A stretch of 28,121 nt of DNA from Verrucomicrobiota bacterium (GTDB lineage Bacteria > Verrucomicrobiota > Verrucomicrobiia > Opitutales > Opitutaceae), in NCBI GenBank assembly GCA_023443985.1, contig JAEZSJ010000153.1:1-28121 (forward strand). Direction: 5' to 3'. The notes beneath the pieces are model-generated. The model worked only from the letters and a program-made list of their open reading frames with translations, did no database searches and was not told where the DNA came from. How positions within the stretch are numbered: position 1 is the stretch's first letter; every line of letters starts with the position of its first letter. Below, piece after piece: positions 7,200-14,808 of this stretch. A program made the translations under genes and the position numbers.

Positions 7200-8222
7200 T
7201 CAGCGCATCTGGTCGCCGTCCTCGGGGCGGCCCGGCTCGTCGAGGAGTTGGATGCAGGTGGCGGGGCCGAGATCGGCCGGCGGCGTCCACGCGGAGAGCG
7301 CCCAGACGACCTTCTTGTCAGGGGTGACCTCGAGGATCTGGATGCTGCCGGGCCAGTCGCGCGGGTCCTTGACCGCGCCGGGACACCAGAAACTGATGAC
7401 GGTGTTGCCGTTGGCGAGCCGGTTGGCCTCCTGCGGGCCGAAGAGGCGGTACTGCGGGGCGTCGGCCGGGGAGAACTCCCAGACCACGCGGCCGTCGGGG
7501 GCGAATTCGCGAACGTAGCCGCGGTTGCTGGAGACGAGGGTATTGCCGTTGTGCAGGCGCACGGCGGTCCATGGCGAGAGCACGGCCAAGGCCCAGACTT
7601 CCTTCCCGTCCATGTCGTACTCGGCGACCTTGTTGTTGTCCATGTGCGCGGCGAGCAGCGTGCCGGCACGGGTCAGGCGGGCGCGACGGAAGTGGCCGTG
7701 GGGCTTGGCGGGATTGCCGGTGGGCAAGGTGAACTGCTTCACCACCGAGTCGGTGGCGATGTCGATGAGCAGCATCGTGGCCGGGTCGCCGTTCTGCACG
7801 ATCATGACACGGTCCAGGCCGACGGGCTGGGCGACGTGGATCTCGTAGCCGGCGGGCGCGCCCCGTTGCCAGAGTACCCGCTTGTCCGGTGCGATCAGCG
7901 CGGCGCCGCCCATGTAGGCGAGGACGACGCAGCCGTCGGAGCGGAGGGTGGCGTCGCTGATCTCCTGCAGGGTGCCGCGCGCGGTCTTGCCGGGCACCGA
8001 GCAGCGCCACGCGATCCGGCCGTCGCGCACGATGAAGGCCGTCTGCTCCGCGTGGCGATGGTCCCACTCGCCGGCGTAGAGGAACGGATGCTCGGCGAGG
8101 CCGGCGCCGGGTAGTGCGGGAGGTTGGGCGGCTGAAACGCGGAGCGCAGGGGAGGACATGGCGAGGAGTGCGAGTGCGGCAGCGATACGGCGGTACGACA
8201 GGCGGACGTGCGGATGCTGCAT
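7200..8222 (-). CDS. Secreted PQQ/ASST-like beta-propeller protein
   Basis: The protein has 340 residues. An N-terminal basic segment followed by IAAALALLAMSSPALRVSA is a clear signal peptide with cleavage near Ala-Ala. The mature chain is made of repeated blades with D-x-G-[KR]-x-x-W cores: RDGRIAWRCS, APDKRVLWQRG, MDGKEVWAL, APDGRVVWEFS and TPDKKVVWAL. These alternate with NGNTLVSS/NGNTVISF turns. That pattern fits PQQ-like or arylsulfotransferase-like propellers, but I see no full PQQ dehydrogenase or sulfotransferase active-site signature. It is probably an exported binding or scaffold protein of unknown ligand. The gene is divergent from the LacI regulator across 63 bp and precedes the aldo/keto reductase gene, so both may be controlled by that regulator. 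Confidence 0.75.
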   Translation of the reverse strand: MQHPHVRLSYRRIAAALALLAMSSPALRVSAAQPPALPGAGLAEHPFLYAGEWDHRHAEQTAFIVRDGRIAWRCSVPGKTARGTLQEISDATLRSDGCVVLAYMGGAALIAPDKRVLWQRGAPAGYEIHVAQPVGLDRVMIVQNGDPATMLLIDIATDSVVKQFTLPTGNPAKPHGHFRRARLTRAGTLLAAHMDNNKVAEYDMDGKEVWALAVLSPWTAVRLHNGNTLVSSNRGYVREFAPDGRVVWEFSPADAPQYRLFGPQEANRLANGNTVISFWCPGAVKDPRDWPGSIQILEVTPDKKVVWALSAWTPPADLGPATCIQLLDEPGRPEDGDQMR

Positions 8223-8259
8223 GCCGAACGAATAGGATTTGCGTCGCGCCGCCTCGATC

Positions 8260-8285
8260 CGTTTGGCATTTGGACAGTCTAAACG
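8260..8285. promoter_or_regulatory. Candidate LacI operator next to regulator start
   Basis: An inverted repeat CGTTTGG-(12 bases)-CTAAACG occupies the 26 bases directly before the ATG of the LacI-type gene, with six of seven arm positions paired. It lies in the 63-bp gap shared with the divergent beta-propeller gene. The location suits autoregulation and control of the divergent genes. The spacing is wider than in typical LacI operators, so this is a candidate only. Confidence 0.4.
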
Positions 8286-9326
8286 ATGAGCCGATCAACC
8301 GCTTCCGTCCGCTCCATCGCGCTGCTCACCGGCTTCTCGAAGGCGACGGTGGCCAATGCGCTGCGCGGGCATCCGACGGTGGCGGCGGCGACGGCCGAGC
8401 GCATCCGCGCGGCGGCGGCCGAAGTCGGCTATTCGCGCAACCAGTTTGTGGGCGGCCTGATGTCGGCGATGCGACGGGCGCAGACCGCCGGTTTCCACGG
8501 CGTGCTGGCATGCGTGGACTTCGCCGAGCCGGACCGGCCGGAGCACGGACCCTTCCATCGCGAACTTGTGTCCGGAGCACGGGCACGAGCGACGGAGTTG
8601 GGGTTCAAACTCGAGGAATATGTCGTGGGCGAGGGGCGGCTCTCGCCGGCGCGGTTGATCACGATTCTGCAGGCGCGGGGCATCCACGGCGTCGCGATCC
8701 TGCCCTCGTGGCGGGCGCCTGACCTGACCGGTCTCGATCTCGGTGCGCTGGCGGTGGTGGCCGCCGACCTCATGCCCAACGCGAGCCCGATGCACTCGGT
8801 CTGCTGCGACCACTACGGTTCGATGTTCGCGCTGCTGGAGCGGCTCGAGGCGCGCGGTTACCGGCGGCCGGGGCTGGTGCTGGACACCGGGCGCGACGAG
8901 CGGGTGTTGTTGCGGCGGAGCGCGGCGTTGCACGCCTTCCAGCAGCATCTGCCGGCGAATCGCCGTGTGCCGGTGCTGGAGGCGCCGACGATCGACCGGG
9001 CGTTGTTCGGCCGCTGGTTCCGGCGGCATCGCCCCGACGTGGTCCTCGCCCACGAGACGGAGGTGCTCGACCTCCTCGAGGCGGAGGGCGCGGCGGTGCC
9101 GGGCGGCTGCGGTTTCGTGTGCCTGAATCGGGCGAAGGCGAGACGGTCGTGCGCGGCGCTCGATCTGCAGCCGCGGCTGATCGGCGCGCGGACGGTGGAG
9201 CTGCTCGTGGCGCAGTTGCAGCAGAACACGCTTGGCGTGCCCGAATGCCCTTCGGTGCTCACGCTGGTTGCGCGCTTGGTCGAGGGGCCGACGCTGCGCT
9301 CGAACGTGGGCGTGGTTGTGCCGTAA
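8286..9326 (+). CDS. LacI-family transcriptional regulator
   Basis: The protein has 346 residues, typical for the family. The N-terminal helix-turn-helix (about 5-50) reads VRSIALLTGFSKATVANALRG, then VAAATAERIRAAAAEVGYSRN. This has the usual hinge-helix Tyr and the V-A-x-A-L-R-G recognition helix in place of the more common V-S-R-A-L-N. The rest (about 60-330) is a periplasmic-binding-protein-like ligand domain with GVLACVDF, ARGIHGVAILPS and a CCDHYGSM segment matching the family's D-N-x-x-G/G core. It should bind DNA as a dimer and respond to a sugar. The pectin-locus context suggests a uronate or rhamnose derivative. A palindrome abuts its start codon. No Shine-Dalgarno is visible. Confidence 0.9.
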   Translation: MSRSTASVRSIALLTGFSKATVANALRGHPTVAAATAERIRAAAAEVGYSRNQFVGGLMSAMRRAQTAGFHGVLACVDFAEPDRPEHGPFHRELVSGARARATELGFKLEEYVVGEGRLSPARLITILQARGIHGVAILPSWRAPDLTGLDLGALAVVAADLMPNASPMHSVCCDHYGSMFALLERLEARGYRRPGLVLDTGRDERVLLRRSAALHAFQQHLPANRRVPVLEAPTIDRALFGRWFRRHRPDVVLAHETEVLDLLEAEGAAVPGGCGFVCLNRAKARRSCAALDLQPRLIGARTVELLVAQLQQNTLGVPECPSVLTLVARLVEGPTLRSNVGVVVP

Positions 9327-9334
9327 CACCGGGC

Positions 9335-10041
9335 ATGGCTGGAGGCTTCACACTGGACCAGGTCGTGCCGTGGGGGCGCACGTTCGACGAGTACCGCCGG
9401 ATGTTCGCGCTGACCGAGACCGCTCTGGCGCGGCGGATCGTCGGGGTCGGCGACGGCCCCTCGAGTTTCAATGCCGAGGCCACGGCCCGCGGCCACCGGG
9501 TGGTATCGATCGATCCGATCTATGCGTTCGGCCGCGAGGAACTGGCCCGGCGTTTCGCTGTGGTGCGCGAGGAGGTGCTGCGGCAGACCGAGCGGAACAG
9601 GGAGGAGTTTGTCTGGGAGGAAATTTCCTCGGTCGCAGTGCTCGCGGAACGGCGGAGCGGCGCGATGGCGCGATTCCTGGCGGACTTCGAGGAGGGCATG
9701 AGCCGGGGACGTTATGTCATCGGCGCGCTGCCCGACCTGCCGCTGGGGGACGAGCGCATGATCTCGCCCTCGTCTCGCATCTGATTTTCCTCTACAGCCG
9801 GCAACTCGACCTCGAGTTTCATCGGAGGGCGTTGCGTGAGCTGCTGCGCGTCGCACCGGAGGTGCGAGTGTTCCCGTTGCAGCAACTCGGCGCCACGCCG
9901 TCGCCGCATCTCGACCCGATCGTGGAAGAACTTGGTCGGGACCATCGGGTCGAGATCGTGCCCGTCGACTACGAGTTCCAGCGTGGCGCGAACAAGATGC
10001 TGCGGATCGTGCGGGGCGTCGGTCCCCGGTGTGGGCTGTAG
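9335..10041 (+). pseudogene. SAM-dependent methyltransferase, frameshifted
   Basis: Two overlapping frames together encode one class I SAM-dependent methyltransferase. The first (from ATG 9335) gives about 140 residues with VVPWGRTFDEYRRMF, the SAM-binding glycine loop VGVGDGPSSFNAEA, VVSIDPIYAFG and YVIGALPDLPLGDER, then runs into a stop at 9782. The second frame continues the same protein as HDLALVSHLIFLYSRQLDLE, then EVRVFPLQQLG, and ends at 10041. The join lies near 9745-9760, next to a run of five G. One base is missing relative to a continuous gene. It may be a true frameshift mutation, a sequencing error in the G run, or a -1 ribosomal slip. It starts 8 bp after the regulator gene. The methyl acceptor is unknown. 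Confidence 0.8.
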
Positions 10042-10078
10042 CCGGACCGGCGACGGGTGCCGCGGCGGGGGGCGCAGA

Positions 10079-11461
10079 TCAGCGGGCGAGGGTGAGCGTC
10101 CATTCGGTGGCGGCGCCGGGGAGGTGCCGGAGGGCTGGCGCGGGAGCGGACGCCGGAGCGGGTGAGGATTCAGGGCGCACGTCGTAGTCGCCGTAGAAGC
10201 CGCGGAGGACGAGGCAGCCGTCGGCGTCGGTCACGAGGCGGGCGCGCGTTTTCCAGCGGTGGTTGATCAATTCGTCTATCGCGCGATAGGCGGGCTTGGG
10301 GCTGAAGTCCGGGTTCAGGAGCGCGCTGCCTTTGATGTAGGAGTCGTTCTCGGTGAAATCCCACCACGTGAACGAGGCGACCGCGGGATGCCCGAACGCG
10401 AGGGTGTACATCTCGCGGGCAAACTCCGCCTGGCTTTCCTCGGACCAGCGGCCGTCCTTGTAGCCGCCGGTGATCGGCGTGCCCGGCAGCGAGTGCGGGT
10501 GGAACTCGGTGATATGGATGGGCAGGCCGAGCTCGCGGAGGCGTTCGAAAGTGGCCCAAACCTTCTGCGGCGGAAACCACTCGGAGCGCGGCTCGTGCGC
10601 CTGCACCCCGAGGCCGTGGAGCGGCGTGCCGCGGCGCTGGAGCTCCTGCACGAGGGCGACGAAACGCTCGCGGTTGGGCGACCGGGCGATCAGGCCGAAA
10701 TCGTTGAGCAGAAGCGCGGCCTGGGGGTTGGCGGCGTGCGCCCAGCGGTAGCAGGGCTCGACCCAGTCCGCGATCGCGGTGATCGAGGGGCCCTGGTCGT
10801 CGTAGCGGGCGTCCTCGAGGCGGTTGCGTATCCGGAGAGCGGTGTCCCAGGTGACGGTGTTGCTCGCCTCGTTCACGACATCCCACTGGTCGATGGTGCC
10901 GGCGAAGCCCTTCACGTTGTCCACGATGCGCGCCCGGAGAAGCATGGTCGCGGTCTCGGGTGGGAGGTCGCTCAGCCACGTGGGTGTGCCGGCGATGTGG
11001 GTCCAGGCAAGCGGGTGTCCTTTGCAGAGGATGCCGCGGGCGCGCGCCCATTCGGCTACGCGGAGGTTGCGTTGCCATTCCGGGCGGCCGGGCACGGGCT
11101 CGTAGCCGTCCCAGTAGAACGGAAACACGGCGAGGTTGAAGAGGCGCGTGAAACGTTCCTCGAACAACGCCCGTTGCGCGGGTGTGAAGTGGTGCTCGTC
11201 GAGCAGTTCGAAAACGATGGAACCGAAGCGGAAATGGTGGGTGCGTTGCTCCACGAGCACGGGCACGCCCGCGGCGGGTCGGCCGGCGGCATCGAGCACG
11301 CGGAGGCGGATGTCGCCCTGGCGGTACTGGATGATGTTGCGCTCGGCCTGGGCGAGGAGGGCGGAGGCGTCGTCGGCGGGACTGGCGGCGCGCGCGGACG
11401 GAGCGGTGGCGGCGAGAAGCGCGACACCGAGGGGCAGCAACGAAAGGAGCTTGGGTGGCAT
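10079..11461 (-). CDS. Secreted GH10 glycoside hydrolase (endo-xylanase family)
   Basis: The protein has 460 residues from the ATG at 11461. This start gives a direct signal peptide (MPPKLLSLLPLGVALLAATA); an upstream in-frame TTG at 11482 would add seven residues. After a short N-terminal beta region (VLDAAGRPAAGVPVLVEQR, a carbohydrate-binding-like strand pair), the GH10 barrel shows FRFGSIV, then GILCKGHPLAWTH (family G-H-x-L-x-W-H). The acid/base Glu is in DQWDVVNEAS near residue 198 and the nucleophile Glu in HITEFHPHS near residue 319, followed by SFTWWDFTEN. All catalytic features are present. GH10 enzymes mostly cut beta-1,4-xylan, so the gene widens the locus beyond pectin to hemicellulose. 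Substrate is inferred from family only. The gene is transcribed in the same direction as the acetylesterase upstream. Confidence 0.9.
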   Translation of the reverse strand: MPPKLLSLLPLGVALLAATAPSARAASPADDASALLAQAERNIIQYRQGDIRLRVLDAAGRPAAGVPVLVEQRTHHFRFGSIVFELLDEHHFTPAQRALFEERFTRLFNLAVFPFYWDGYEPVPGRPEWQRNLRVAEWARARGILCKGHPLAWTHIAGTPTWLSDLPPETATMLLRARIVDNVKGFAGTIDQWDVVNEASNTVTWDTALRIRNRLEDARYDDQGPSITAIADWVEPCYRWAHAANPQAALLLNDFGLIARSPNRERFVALVQELQRRGTPLHGLGVQAHEPRSEWFPPQKVWATFERLRELGLPIHITEFHPHSLPGTPITGGYKDGRWSEESQAEFAREMYTLAFGHPAVASFTWWDFTENDSYIKGSALLNPDFSPKPAYRAIDELINHRWKTRARLVTDADGCLVLRGFYGDYDVRPESSPAPASAPAPALRHLPGAATEWTLTLAR

Positions 11462-11609
11462 GGCGGTGGACGTTGTCGCCAAAGGTTAGGCACGGACGAC
11501 GTCCGGGGAAGCGTATTCTCGCCACGGGCCGGGGGCTGTGTGCGGTGCCGGTGCTCCGCTGTGGCGGCGGACGCGCAGGTCGTCGACCGGCGTTAACGAC
11601 CCGCGACGC

Positions 11610-11639
11610 GGAGTCGAAACGCTGACGCGTTCCGCTACG
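11610..11639 (-). repeat. REP-like element, GCGTTTCG type (A)
   Basis: On the minus strand it reads GTAGCGGAACGCGTCAGCG, then TTTCGACTCC. It has a GTAG head, an imperfect palindrome with an ACGCGT centre and a TCC tail. It is one of a tandem pair in the same orientation in the gap between the GH10 and acetylesterase genes. Confidence 0.75.
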
Positions 11640-11650
11640 GGGAGGCCGGA

Positions 11651-11681
11651 GGAGACGAAACGCTCGGCGAGTTTCGCTACG
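11651..11681 (-). repeat. REP-like element, CGAAAC..GTTTCG variant (A')
   Basis: On the minus strand it reads GTAGCGAAACTCGCCGAGCG, then TTTCGTCTCC. The palindrome has CGAAA/TTTCG outer arms and a CTCG-G-CGAG inner stem. The GTAG lies 13 bp past the acetylesterase stop codon. Confidence 0.75.
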
Positions 11682-11694
11682 AGCCAAGCGACGC

Positions 11695-12993
11695 TCAGTT
11701 GCCGCGCAGTGTGGCGTCGCTGCGGGCGGGGCTGGCGGGGAGCAGGAAGGTCTCGGGGGCGTCGGGGTGCGCGGGATCGAAGCCGGCGAAGTCCGCGGCG
11801 ACGAGATCCGCGAGCGGCGGACCGGCATCGCGGAGCGACTGGGCGACGACCTTGGCCAGTTGGTGCCCGCCGTAGTTGTTGTGATGCGTCGCGTCCTGGC
11901 CACCGGCGCTGAATGCGAGGGGGGCGCGCTCGGGGCCGAGCGCCTCGTAGAAGGCGACGCTGGCGCGGTCGAGGTCGACGAGCGCGACGTTCTCCTCGGC
12001 GGCGAGCTCGCGCACGGCGGCGGGATAATCGCCGTGGGTGTTCTTGATCTTGCCGTCCTCGTCGAAGGTGCGGCGCTGCATCGAGGTGACGAGGACCGGC
12101 GTGGCGCCGCGCAGGCGGGCTTCGGCGATGTAGGCGCGGAGGTACACCTTGTAGGTGGTGCGCGCCTCGACGTAGGTCTGCGGCCACTGCTGCTTCTCGT
12201 CGTTGTGGCCGAATTGGAGGAAGAGGAAGTCGCCGGCCTTCAGCTGCGAGAGGATCTTCGCCAGGCGCAGCTCGGCGAGGAACGACTTCAGCGTCTCGCC
12301 GGACTCGGCGTGGTTGGCGACGGCGACATCGGCCCGCAGGAAACGCGGCAACATCTGGCCCCAGCCCGCGGCGGGCTCGTGCGGCTGGTCGGTGACGGTC
12401 GAGTCGCCGGCGAGGAAGATGGTGGGCGCGGCGGGGGCGAGCGCGATCTCCACAGAACGGATTCGCGGCGCGGCGCCGTTGAACTCGAGCGTGAGCTTGT
12501 CGTCCCAGCGCAGGAGACCGACCTCGCGCGGGTTGAGGAGCACGGCGGTGCCGCCCGGCGCATTCTGCGGCGGCGGCAGCGTGGCATGGCGGACGTTGAC
12601 GGTGAACGTGCGCGTCACGAACTCGCCCGGTTTGGCCGCGAGCGACTCGAGGAGGAGCTGGCGCGACTCAGCCTTGAGCGTGTTGGCCGACGGGGCGGTG
12701 GCGTCGCCGAAGGTGACCGTCACGCAGTAGTTCCCCTCGGGCACGGTGACGGAGAAGTAGAACGGCGTGTCTGTGGCGGAGGGGGCGGTGCCGAGGTCGA
12801 AGCCATAGCCGCGCTCGTCGGTGAAGGTGTCGGCGGCGGTGAGTTGGGAGAGGTCGAAGGTGCGCGGTGTGGTGGCCGGGGCGGCGGCTCCGGCCAAGCC
12901 GAGAAGGGGAAACGCGAGGGTTGACAAGGCCGCGGCGAGGAGGCGACGCAGCGGGGTGGAGGAGGAGAACGGGCGAAGCACGAGCGCAGTCAT
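11695..12993 (-). CDS. Secreted rhamnogalacturonan acetylesterase (CE12/SGNH)
   Basis: The protein has 432 residues from the ATG at 12993; an upstream in-frame start at 13017 adds eight non-conserved residues. A signal peptide (LLAAALSTLAFPLLGLAG) is followed by an N-terminal beta-sandwich (about 45-180). That domain opens FDLSQLTAADTFTDERGYGF, as in YesT-type two-domain CE12 enzymes. The SGNH hydrolase domain then shows block I FLAGDSTVTD with the nucleophile Ser, block II Gly in AGWGQMLP, block III QFGHNDEK with Asn, and block V DATHHNNYGGHQL with Asp/His. All four catalytic blocks are intact. CE12 enzymes remove acetyl esters from galacturonate in rhamnogalacturonan-I and so open the backbone to lyases. 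This fits with the PL11, GH28 and GH2 genes in the window. Confidence 0.92.
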   Translation of the reverse strand: MTALVLRPFSSSTPLRRLLAAALSTLAFPLLGLAGAAAPATTPRTFDLSQLTAADTFTDERGYGFDLGTAPSATDTPFYFSVTVPEGNYCVTVTFGDATAPSANTLKAESRQLLLESLAAKPGEFVTRTFTVNVRHATLPPPQNAPGGTAVLLNPREVGLLRWDDKLTLEFNGAAPRIRSVEIALAPAAPTIFLAGDSTVTDQPHEPAAGWGQMLPRFLRADVAVANHAESGETLKSFLAELRLAKILSQLKAGDFLFLQFGHNDEKQQWPQTYVEARTTYKVYLRAYIAEARLRGATPVLVTSMQRRTFDEDGKIKNTHGDYPAAVRELAAEENVALVDLDRASVAFYEALGPERAPLAFSAGGQDATHHNNYGGHQLAKVVAQSLRDAGPPLADLVAADFAGFDPAHPDAPETFLLPASPARSDATLRGN

Positions 12994-13080
12994 AGCGCTC
13001 CGGCGGGGGCCCGGCAATGTGCGCGCTGTCGAACGGTTTGAGGGCGGCGGGCCCGGGGCAGCCGCGGGCGGCGCGGGTGG

Positions 13081-14175
13081 TTGCAGGTGCCGGCTTGCGT
13101 TTCACCGCGGCGCTGCGTGGATCGGGCCGTGCGTCCGATTGCCGATCTGAGCATGCCCGAGTTCGAGCAGTTGGTGGCCTCGTGGGGCCACCCGCTGGTG
13201 CATGCGCGCAAGGTTCTGCGGCGGTTCTACATGGGGTCCGGCGAGGTCGATTGGGCGCGGCTCCAGCTCCCGAAGGGGTTTCGCGAACGCGTCGAGGCGC
13301 TGGGGCTCTCGTCCTGCACGGTCGCCGCGCGGCAGGAGGACCCGGACGGCACGGTGAAGCTGCTGCTGCGGCTCGGCGACGGGCAGACGATCGAGACGGT
13401 GTTGATGGCGGAACACCGCGCCGACCGGGCGGCGGGGTGCTTGTCGACGCAGGTCGGGTGCGCGATGGGCTGCGACTTCTGCGCCACGGCGCAGGGCGGT
13501 CTGGTGCGCCACCTCACGGCCGGGGAGATCGTCGAACAGTTTTTCCACCTGCGCCGCGAGGCGACGCGCGCCGGCAAAGAGCTGCGCACGATCGTGATGA
13601 TGGGCATGGGCGAGCCGCTGCAGAATCTGGGCGCCGTCGTGCCCGCCGCGCACCGGATCGGCTGGGGCGAGCTCGGCGCGGTGGGCTTTGGGCAGATCAC
13701 GGTTTCGACGGTCGGCCTTGTGCCGAAGATCGACGAACTCGCCGCGAGCGGCGTGCCGGTGGCGCTGGCGCTGTCCCTGCACGCGCCCGACGACGAGACC
13801 CGGCGGCGGCTGCTGCCGACCGCGCGCCGCTACGGTGTGGAGGAGGTGCTGGCTGCGGCCGACCGCTACCAGGAGGCGACAGGCCGGATCGTGAACCTCC
13901 AATATTGCCTGCTGCGCGGCGTGAACGACTCGCCCGCGCAGGCGCGTCAGCTCGCGGCGCTGCTCGAGCGACGCCGGATGCACGTGAACCTGCTCGCCTA
14001 CAACCCCACCGGCCCGGGCCTGAGCGGCGTGACCTACGAGCCGCCGCCGCGGGAGACTGTCGGGGTGTTCCTCGACGAGCTGCACGCCCGCGGCATCGTC
14101 GCCCATTTCCGGAGACCCCGTGGCGCCGCGATCGACGGGGCGTGCGGGCAGCTCCGGGCGCGGGCGGGCGGGTGA
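13081..14175 (+). CDS. rlmN: RlmN-like radical SAM rRNA/tRNA methyltransferase
   Basis: The open frame gives 364 residues from a TTG at 13081. GTG codons at 13117 and 13129 are equally plausible starts, since the homologous region opens with DLSMPEFEQL near residue 23. The radical SAM cluster motif CAMGCDFC supplies Cys127, Cys131 and Cys134. It is preceded by GCLSTQVG, whose Cys (residue 120) is the family's methyl-bearing or thiyl partner cysteine, and the second conserved cysteine lies in DGACGQL at residue 355. TIVMMGMGEPLQNL and ALSLHAPDDE are further hallmarks. RlmN methylates C2 of A2503 in 23S rRNA and A37 of some tRNAs in the cytoplasm. Close paralogues exist in this family, so the exact target is less sure than the family. 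It is unrelated to the saccharolytic genes around it. Confidence 0.85.
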   Translation: MQVPACVSPRRCVDRAVRPIADLSMPEFEQLVASWGHPLVHARKVLRRFYMGSGEVDWARLQLPKGFRERVEALGLSSCTVAARQEDPDGTVKLLLRLGDGQTIETVLMAEHRADRAAGCLSTQVGCAMGCDFCATAQGGLVRHLTAGEIVEQFFHLRREATRAGKELRTIVMMGMGEPLQNLGAVVPAAHRIGWGELGAVGFGQITVSTVGLVPKIDELAASGVPVALALSLHAPDDETRRRLLPTARRYGVEEVLAAADRYQEATGRIVNLQYCLLRGVNDSPAQARQLAALLERRRMHVNLLAYNPTGPGLSGVTYEPPPRETVGVFLDELHARGIVAHFRRPRGAAIDGACGQLRARAGG

Positions 14176-14527
14176 CGATTGCGGAATGGCCGGAGTGGGT
14201 AGGATCGTGCTGAGTGCGGACCTCGTGCAGCGAAGAGAGCACCAATGGTGCGCCGGCGAAGGACTTGCTTCAGTCGGGCGAGACGTCGCCGGTGCGCGCG
14301 GATTATTGCATGATGGATGCAGAGAGACGGGAACAGGTGGGTGCTTGCGGTACGCGAGTTGCGGTGAGATTAGCGGCGATCAGCGTTCACTCGCGGTTTC
14401 GCGCTCCGGGGAAGCTTGGTTTGTACGCGGATTTCGGGCACGGATCGCTGCTCTCACGCGCAGCGCTACGAGGGCAAAGGTTCGGTCGGCGATGAACGGG
14501 CAGAGGACGAAACGCTCACGCGTTCCG
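14176..14527. other. Intergenic stretch with REP-like elements
   Basis: No gene is apparent in these roughly 350 bases. The first 260 bases show no coding pattern that I trust in any frame. The distal part holds two REP-like elements in the same orientation (14442-14470 and 14504-14532). The second of these provides the stop codon of a gene remnant lying to its right. Confidence 0.5.
14442..14470 (-). repeat. REP-like element, CTCGCGAG type (B), variant
   Basis: On the minus strand it reads GTAGCGCTGCGCGTGAGAGC, then AGCGATCC. It has the GCTGC/GCAGC arms and GATCC tail of the copies in the GH2 gene, but with a GTAG head rather than GTGG. It therefore links the two head variants within one palindrome type. 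Confidence 0.7.
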
Positions 14528-14532
14528 CTACG
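14504..14532 (-). repeat. REP-like element, GCGTTTCG type (A), supplies a stop codon
   Basis: On the minus strand it reads GTAGCGGAACGCGTGAGCG, then TTTCGTCCT. It is nearly identical to the copy at 11610-11639. The TAG of its GTAG (14528-14530) is the stop codon of the TPR-like remnant. Confidence 0.75.
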
Positions 14533-14698
14533 AGCTGGCGAGATCGGCGGCGAGGGAGTGGTGCGGGTCGCGGCGGAGGACTTCGGCGAGGAGGGTGGCG
14601 GCGCGTTTCTTGTCGCCGAGACCGAGACGGGTCTGGGCTTCGAGGAACTTGGCGGTCGGGAGCTGGCGGGCTGGAAGGTCGTCGGCGAAGAGGAACAT
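14528..14698 (-). pseudogene. C-terminal remnant of a TPR-type protein
   Basis: From an ATG at 14698 the minus strand encodes 56 residues reading MFLFADDLPARQLPTAKFLE, then RLGLGDKKRAATLLAEVLRR and DPHHSLAADL. This is a helix-turn-helix repeat with the G-L-G-D-x-x-x-A and L-x-x-D-P-x-H spacing of TPR-like C-termini, such as those of DUF5107/TPR proteins found near verrucomicrobial glycan loci. The frame stays open upstream to a stop at 14801-14803 but the preceding residues (RDLHSPARNADGGDTF) do not look like the same domain. I read it as the 3' end of a deleted gene, or less likely a small intact gene. Its TAG stop coincides with a REP-like GTAG. Confidence 0.5.
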
Positions 14699-14808
14699 CG
14701 TCGGCCGCGAGGAGGCGAAGGTGTCGCCTCCGTCCGCATTCCGAGCCGGAGAGTGGAGGTCGCGGCTGAGTGCTCCGCCGAATCTGCCTTCGTGGGCGCC
14801 TCACCACG

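Noticed and set aside
9335..9784. A complete short methyltransferase ending at 9784
   Set aside because: The protein stops in the middle of the core fold, and the next frame continues the family signature (HDLALVSHLIFLYS) without a gap.
10079..11482. GH10 start at 11482
   Set aside because: That codon is TTG and adds seven residues before a clean signal peptide beginning at the ATG at 11461.
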